DNA of 64,000 nucleotides from assembly GCA_946406115.1 (NCBI GenBank), contig OX291562.1:402001-466000 (forward strand), read 5' to 3'. This document shows positions 58,751 through 64,000 of this stretch, one piece after another. The translations under genes and the position numbers were made by a program. Positions within the stretch are counted from its first letter, which is position 1, and every line of letters starts with the position of its first letter. The DNA is from Apoda limacodes (taxonomy: Eukaryota > Arthropoda > Insecta > Lepidoptera > Limacodidae). Below the pieces are notes generated by a model. The model made no database searches. It was given only the letters and a program-made list of their open reading frames with translations, and was not told where the DNA came from.

Positions 58751-58989
58751 AGATTAGCTACGGAATCGGGAATCGACGTGTGACAACACTGTTGTCTTCG
58801 CGGCCATTCGGAGATCTTCGGGTAAGTTCGACAAAGTAAGCTATGTTCGGGTTTGAAACAGAAACCACGATACCCGAGCGTAGTAGGTACTAATGAATCG
58901 GGGGTGCACGATGACTCCGGCTGTCAGTGTCGAGAGGCTATGCGAAATGTCAACAGTTGTACACCACAGAATTCAATTAATAAATCTGT

Positions 58990-59100
58990 CAAAATGGTTC
59001 AAATGTGTGGTTTAAGCAAAAATGCTTTAATAGATTCAGGTAGTGAGGTTAATCTCATGACTAATAGAGTTTTATTGCGGGCTCGGTTTTGTGAAACATT
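58990..59100 (+). pseudogene. Gypsy aspartic protease fragment (second element)
   Basis: ALIDSGSEVNLM has the D-S-G active-site triad (59033-59041), intact, preceded by KMVQMCGLSKN. The frame closes at 59101-59103. Only the N-terminal half of the protease is visible, then the coding sequence decays before the nested insertion. Confidence 0.75.
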
Positions 59101-59334
59101 CTGACGACTTAGTCCTGTCAGGTCTGAGGGTAAAGCATTTGTCGATGTACTTGTGACATGAGATGACATTCATATAAAATAGTAGATTATACAACAAGTG
59201 AAAAGGGAATTTCATTCGAGGGATTAAGTTGAATACCGAGAGCAGCAAAGGATTCTAAAGTGGAATACCGAGAGTAGCGAGAGATTCTAGAGTAGAATCC
59301 TGAGCGGAGCGAGGGTTACAAAGGACCGAGATGA

Positions 59335-59850
59335 ATTTTTTTACACTTTAATTTCTACCATTGACTGAGAGGAAATAAAAAGTATCTATTATCACATTTT
59401 GGTATAAATTCGGTAATTATTACCGGGTGATAAGAGAACAATGACATAAAACAACCACAATAACAATTAAAACAATTTAACATACATAACATCACGCCTG
59501 TTTCCCACAGGGGTAGGCAGGGACCAAAGAATGCCACTTGCTACGATCCTGGCATACCTCTCTTGCCTCATCTATACGCATCAATGCTTTCATACATTTC
59601 CTACGGTTCCGCGTACTCCTGACCTGGCCTTTTCTGAGAACGTACTCAATTTGATCTACATACGTTTGCCGAGGTCTACCTCTACCGACCCTACCAATTG
59701 CTTCAGATTCATAAATCTGTTTCGTGCATCTATTTTCGTTCATTCTTTTAACATGTCCAAACAATTTAACAATTGTTCCAAATTCAAAAGGTTTATATTC
59801 ACCCAGTTTGTAACAGTGAGTTTTATTCACTGCTATGTTTTTATTCACTC
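59335..59850 (-). pseudogene. non-LTR retrotransposon ORF2 C-terminus, nested in the Gypsy element
   Basis: The minus-strand open frame ending at 59492 gives KLFGHVKRMNENRCTKQIYE, GRVGRGRPRQTYVDQIEYVL, RKGQVRSTRNRRKCMKALM, REVCQDRSKWHSLV and AYPCGKQA, then a stop. These words are the typical end of an abundant moth non-LTR family, probably RTE-like. About 150 bases of 3' UTR follow to near 59335. Its orientation opposes the host Gypsy and separates protease from RT. Sequence at 59850-60150 belongs to neither part clearly. Confidence 0.75.
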
Positions 59851-60159
59851 AGTGAGAAAAAGTGATTTTTATTTACTGTTATTGATGAAAAAAATGCCTT
59901 TTTCAAGTGGCTATGGTAAAATGTGATTTTTCACCTAGTGTTTAAAGATGTTATGCGTTAAGTCTGACTTACCTCTCGAAACCCGTGAAGGTACTTGCAT
60001 ACATTTTTCTATCGAATTCCAGCGTTCGAATAACTCGAGACTGTTCCCAATAACCTCCCTTATCTATACAACCAATAAAGTTAGAAATCTTACACAACCA
60101 ATTTTCAACACAATTTCCAATAAGGTCCAAGGTATCTTTAGGTCTATGTGTGAGAATGC

Positions 60160-60955
60160 AGTGAGAATACCGGCCTTTGCAAGTTAAAGAGGCACCAATT
60201 AAGCTAAACATTGTGCTTAAAGATGACATCTCAGTAGCACAGCGACCAAGCAGGCTGTGTATCGCTGAGCAGCTAATTCTGGAGAAGCAAATTGATGATT
60301 GGTTGCAAAGCGGTATCATACAGGTCAGTCATTCAGAATATTCGTCAAAAGATGGTTCAGTTAGACTATGTATTGATTATTGACTGTTTAACTGTAAGAT
60401 TGTGAAATATGAGTTCCCACTTCCTGTGATTGACGACTTAATTGACAAACTATGTGTAGCAAGAGTTTTCATAGTTTGAGATCTGAAAAATGGTTTTTTT
60501 CTTTAATTTAAGGGTGAGCAAACACGGACAATTTGACTTTTTCCGTGCCCCATTCGCATTAGCCGATGTCCTAAAACCTTTATAAGACTTGTCAGTATTT
60601 CTTCATAGAGCTGTCAGGAAAGGAATACTACTGGTATTCATCGATGATCTTTTGATTCCAGCTACAAATGAGTAACAAGCACATGGAAGATTAAAATATG
60701 TTTTAGAAGGTTCATCGAGTTGGCTGACAGCCTGGAAATAAATTGAAAAAAGGCAAGCATTATTCAATGTGAGATTCAATATCTGGGACACTTAATTATA
60801 GATGGTGATGTAAGGCCCAGTCCAGAGAAGAATGATGCAGTATTAAGGCATCCAAAACCAAAAACTATCAAGCTATTACAGTTTTATTGGACTCACAAGT
60901 TATTATAGAAAGTATATTTGGAAAATTTTGTAGTAATAGCTAAGCCGGGTAGGCC
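60160..60955 (+). pseudogene. Gypsy reverse transcriptase (second element), broken
   Basis: Blocks in order: EAPIKLNIVLKDDISVAQRP, EKQIDDWLQSGIIQ, DGSVRLCIDY then a stop, NCKIVKYEFPLPVIDDLIDK, and after frame breaks RKGILLVFIDDLLIPA (60616-60663). The polymerase motif is therefore F-I-D-D with both aspartates. The thumb ends with SYYRKYIW. The motif A aspartate region reads FIV then a stop and DLKNG, damaged. RNase H is absent downstream. Confidence 0.82.
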
Positions 60956-62044
60956 GGAAGGAGGGTAAACAGGAAGTATTTCTTACCCCTATAAATGAAG
61001 GTGAACTTACCCTGAATACATTACACTTAGATCGCATCGGAGCATTATGTGAAACAAAGAAGCAGTTAACCGTGAAGGTTTTTTTTAACAAACACTATAC
61101 CATCGAGCTACAGAAAAATCAACAGGACCATCCCGGACTCAATGAGGTACAATTATACACCGATGGTTCAAAAACAAGGAAGGGTATGGGAGCCGGTGCG
61201 TACTCTGCTGACCTAAACTTGTACGCCTCCACAGCTCTGGGTAAGTTTAACACGATATTCCAAGTGGAATGTGTAGGTATAATCCAGGCTGCAAAGGACA
61301 TGGCGAGCAAGAAGATCACGGACTTTGAAATCAGAATTCTCTCAAACAGCGCTGCTGTCCTAAGAGCTCTCGATGGTAACTCAGTCAACTTGGGACTACT
61401 ATTTGAATGCCACCAAGCTCTACAGGTAATATCACCGTTACAGTGGGTTGGATAAAGGACCACAGTGGATCATTAGGCAATGATGCGGCTGATGATCTAG
61501 CCAAAATCGGCTCAAGCTCGGCGCCGATAGGGCCGGAGCCAATCATACCCATACCGTTCAACCAACTGCGGTCTTGGCTTAGACAGCACACACTCCAACA
61601 ACATCAATCAGAATGGGTAGGTGGTACAGGTTGCCGACAGGCCAAGGACTCAACACGCAATCTAAACCCCAGACTAACTAAGACCCTGCTACGGATGAAC
61701 AGGGATAACCTAAGATTGGTAGTAGGGATCTTAACTGGTCACTGCTCACTTAACCGACATCTTTTTCTTTTAGGTGCCACTGACAGCCCCCTTTGCAGAG
61801 CATGCATGGGGGCCGAAGAAACGCCGTCCCATGTAATGCTACATTGTGCTGGGGTGGAAGACAACAGGGCAAAACACCTGGGTACCCCAGGAACGCTCCA
61901 GGAGGCCTGCAGCAATGTGGGTCACTTGTCGAGATACTGGAAGGAACTGGGCTGGCTGCAATAGTCGGCCATCTGCTACGCACAAAGCCACCATCTACGT
62001 GTGGCAAGTGCGGAAACCAGCCCGCCACAAGAAGAAGAAGAAGC
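60956..62044 (+). pseudogene. non-LTR retrotransposon RNase H domain and C-terminus, nested
   Basis: 61072-61455 gives LNEVQLYTDGSKTRKGMGAG (RNase H first aspartate) and FQVECVGIIQAAKDMASKK (the glutamate). After a frame change near 61420, 61440-61964 gives VGWIKDHSGSLGNDAADDLA (last catalytic residues), a C-terminal tail and a CRACMGAEETPSHVMLHC zinc-binding motif. It ends ELGWLQ and a stop. A short 3' UTR ends in AAG iterations (about 62026-62042). This domain order fits the I/R1/LOA-like elements with RNase H. It is 5'-truncated and sits between Gypsy RT and Gypsy integrase. Confidence 0.85.
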
Positions 62045-62045
62045 A

Positions 62046-62840
62046 GTACATGCTTACAATGGTGGTCTTCTATACCAAGCTTGGTTGGTTATTTCCTACA
62101 AAGACTACAACCAGTAAAGAAACACTAGACAAATTGAAAATATATCAGGATACATTTGGAAATCCTAGAAAATTATAACAGACAAAAGAACCACAAGTAA
62201 TGATTTTAAAGAGTATTGCGAACACAAGGAAATAGAACATTTATTGATCACAACTGGTGTTCCAATAGGAAACAGGCAAGTAGCAAGAGTTCATATAGTT
62301 ATAGTACCTAAAAACTAAACTATGCATAGAAAACAAAAATTTGTGGTTTAGGCATGTAAGTAAAGTGCAAAGAGCTTTAAGTAGTATGTATCAGAGCAGA
62401 ACATTAAAACCACCCCATTTCAGTTATTAACCGGCATCAAAATGAAAACAAAAGAGGATTTAGGTATTCTAAGATTATTGCAAGAAGAAGTCATTGAGTA
62501 ATTTAGTCAGAAGGAAGAAAATATAAGTAACCAAACTTAACAAGAAATTTTGAGAATTTAAGCCAAGAATATCCAGTTCTACAACAAAAACAGAAAGCAG
62601 AGTCATAAAAACAATCTCAGTGATTTGGTGGCCACAAAAAGTACTCACTTTGGAACCGGTTTAAAATTAATACCCAAATTTTTAGGACCTTATAAGTTGG
62701 TGAAAGTCAAGCATAAAGATTGTTATGATATTGAGAAGGTGGACAGCTCTACTCGAGAGTTACATGAAGCATAATGATTGTTATGATATTGAGAATGTGG
62801 ACAGCTCTACTCGAGAGTTACACGAAGTACATGAGAGGGG
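62046..62840 (+). pseudogene. Gypsy integrase core and C-terminus (second element), broken
   Basis: The first frame gives LGWLFPTKTTTSKETLDKL and YQDTFGNPRKL, then other frames SNDFKEYCEHKEIEHLLITT and, towards the end, LIPKFLGPYKLVKVKHKDCY with DIEKVDSS. These follow the order integrase core to C-terminal domain. The first catalytic aspartate region reads MVVFYTK, so that residue is lost, and the glutamate region reads GNRQVARV, also changed. A 61-bp duplication lies near the end. Confidence 0.75.
62712..62832 (+). repeat. ~61-bp tandem duplication in integrase C-terminus
   Basis: Two adjacent copies containing GATTGTTATGATATTGAGAA and GTGGACAGCTCTACTCGAGA, with a few differences between copies. 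Confidence 0.9.
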
Positions 62841-63205
62841 AAGCTTTTCTTTAATTTTACACAACAAGCCTTTGTGCCAGACAGGGTTGAAGGCCTGTTG
62901 TACATCCAGGGAAGCTGCTGAGGTGTATTCCATTCTTTCAAAACTCTGACGTATTGAGTGGTGGACATGATGTAACTTGATGTACCAGTTTGAAGAAAAG
63001 TACTTAAGAACGCTTAAGTTGTGGAATGAGCTCCCTGCCAAGGTTTTCTGCAAGGACTACAGTATGGAGTTCTTCAAGAAAGAAGTTATTAGATTTCTGA
63101 AGAGTCGGCAACGCGCAAGTGATAATCTGGTGTTGCAAGTGACCGCTTACCATCAGGCGGACCGTAAGCTTGTTTGCCACCTTAATGGTATTAAAAAAAA
63201 AAAAG
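62838..63205 (+). mobile_element. 3' end of a CR1-like non-LTR retrotransposon
   Basis: Open frame from 62977 with KYLRTLKLWNELPAKVFCKD and EFFKKEVIRFLKSRQRASDN, then 3' UTR with ACCGCTTACCATCAGGCGGA and CTTGTTTGCCACCTTAATGG, ending in an A-run (63194-63204). Best preserved example of the tail also found at 1688-1890 and, inverted, at 26700. The left limit against the Gypsy remnant is uncertain. Confidence 0.75.
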
Positions 63206-63439
63206 TTTTCCTCAATTTGGTATCATTATCACCTCAGAGACTTTCCATAATGTGGGGAAGAACCCAAACTTGGGACTAGGTTATTTGGCAAGGTGATGAT
63301 AAAGCATTGGCTTTCTCTTGGTCTGATTTCGCCCATCTAGTCCCTTGTGGTTGTAGAGGAGATTTGGATAGTGACAATTGGTTAAAATACTTACATGCCC
63401 ACTAAGGAGTAGTTGGTTGCCTTGGTAGCTGTCAATGAC

Positions 63440-63585
63440 TTTAGATGTTGTTTGATTGTTTCTTAATTCTCGGAAGGCTCTGTTTTGGACTGCTTTGTTT
63501 TCTATGTGTCTGCTAGGATGCCATACTCTATGCAGTCTCCGTTTTTCTAAGATTTTCTTTTTAATTTCCCATTTACAGGTGAAGC
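63440..63585 (-). pseudogene. non-LTR ORF2 fragment, region between endonuclease and RT
   Basis: Reading leftwards gives EIKKKILEKRRLHRVWH, SRHIENKAVQNRAFRELRNN and, in a shifted frame, a TNYSL block. This lysine/arginine-rich linker pattern is typical of Jockey-like ORF2 between the endonuclease and the polymerase. It is a short internal fragment. Confidence 0.5.
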
Positions 63586-63589
63586 AGAG

Positions 63590-64000
63590 TGAATTTGAAA
63601 AGTTTGGTGTGTATTACTAATATATTATAACCCGAGCATGATAAAAGGAACCATCTACACTGTGTCAGGACTTTTGCTAATAAAAAATCAGTAAAATCAG
63701 GGTCCAAGGGGTAATTTTAGTTCAGGTGTTGCAATTGTAGTTGGTTTTTGTCAATAGTCCTTTAGAGCTCCCTCCTCTAGTTGTAGTTAGTCTGGAGCTC
63801 CAATGCACATTTTGGCATTCTAATCTCCTCGTGCCAAAAAGCGTTCCCCACAAGGAATTTGAATATACTGTAAACTGGGTCTTGCTTATCTCATATTTAG
63901 GAGTACAGTTCACTGCTGACACTGTGACATCTTAATATTTATCTGAAAAGCCTAATAAAATAAAAGTAAAATAATGACCAAAAAGCCAGTGGTGCCAATA
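63590..64000. other. no gene recognised
   Basis: AT-rich. A minus-strand frame at 63722-63922 has no recognisable domain. The sequence continues past the window. Confidence 0.45.

Larger units (their letters stand above)
57320..62840 (+). mobile_element. second Gypsy-type LTR retrotransposon, heavily interrupted
   Basis: Order on the plus strand: LTR-like end with a TATATAAATA box near 57377, a tRNA-Pro-type primer-binding site, gag with zinc knuckles, protease, RT, and the integrase core and C-terminus. A minus-strand non-LTR fragment sits at about 59335-59850 and a plus-strand one at 60956-62044. The region between RT and the integrase core (RNase H and zinc-binding part) is missing. No 3' LTR matching the 5' one was found. 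All frames are broken. Confidence 0.8.

Noticed and set aside
60160..62840. A single chimeric polyprotein with RT, RNase H and integrase
   Set aside because: The RNase H block belongs to a non-LTR element with its own C-terminal zinc motif and AAG tail. The Gypsy parts lie outside it in other frames.

Overview
This window looks like AT-rich, transposon-dense animal nuclear DNA, most probably from a moth or butterfly. No bacterial operons, rRNA genes or intact tRNA genes are visible. The reading is based on many broken retrotransposon and DNA-transposon genes, repeat families I recognise as common in Lepidoptera (for example repeats with GGGTTCCGTAC and TTGGCCGG ends), and a coding exon with a consensus GTAAG splice donor. 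The species assignment is inference.

The only well-supported host-gene piece is a first coding exon on the minus strand (36120 to 35898). It encodes a lysine/glutamate-rich coiled-coil start with an in-frame stop just upstream and a GTAAGC donor. The gene runs leftwards, and I could not find its later exons. Much of 1-35 kb may therefore be its first intron, or intergenic DNA.

Layout. 1-2.3 kb: tail of a Jockey-like element, a near full-length but broken mariner (263-1405), a CR1-like 3' end and an unclassified repeat. 5.68-8.53 kb: a rearranged pogo-like DNA transposon with terminal and subterminal repeats and an inverted duplication of its C-terminal coding region. 9.1-11.3 kb: a mariner relic, a repeat and a CR1-like reverse transcriptase (RT) relic. 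11.3-18.7 kb: mostly unique DNA with GC-rich patches. 18.7-24.6 kb: several short repeats, two long foldbacks, a repeat carrying a 5S-rRNA-like module, and two RT relics. 26-31 kb: more dispersed repeats. 36.1 kb: host exon and its GC-rich upstream region. 38.05-42.24 kb: a nearly complete Gypsy LTR retrotransposon on the minus strand, abutting a Jockey-like element (42.24-43.99 kb) whose 3' end is the same family as the start of the window. 45.9 kb: a 51-bp tandem repeat. 47.6-52.5 kb: three further non-LTR RT fragments, one of them nested in another repeat. 53.6-54.3 kb: a 32-bp minisatellite arranged partly as 64-bp dimers. 56.8-63.2 kb: a second, plus-strand Gypsy element with a tRNA-Pro-type primer-binding site, broken by two non-LTR insertions and followed by a CR1-like tail.

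The genes do not form one pathway; the window is a record of successive insertions. The most noteworthy items are the 5S-like modules ending in T-runs, the pogo-like element with iterated subterminal motifs and a decayed PHD-like finger, the Gypsy element whose repeat ends are identical although its polymerase motif is changed, and the nested Gypsy at 57-63 kb.
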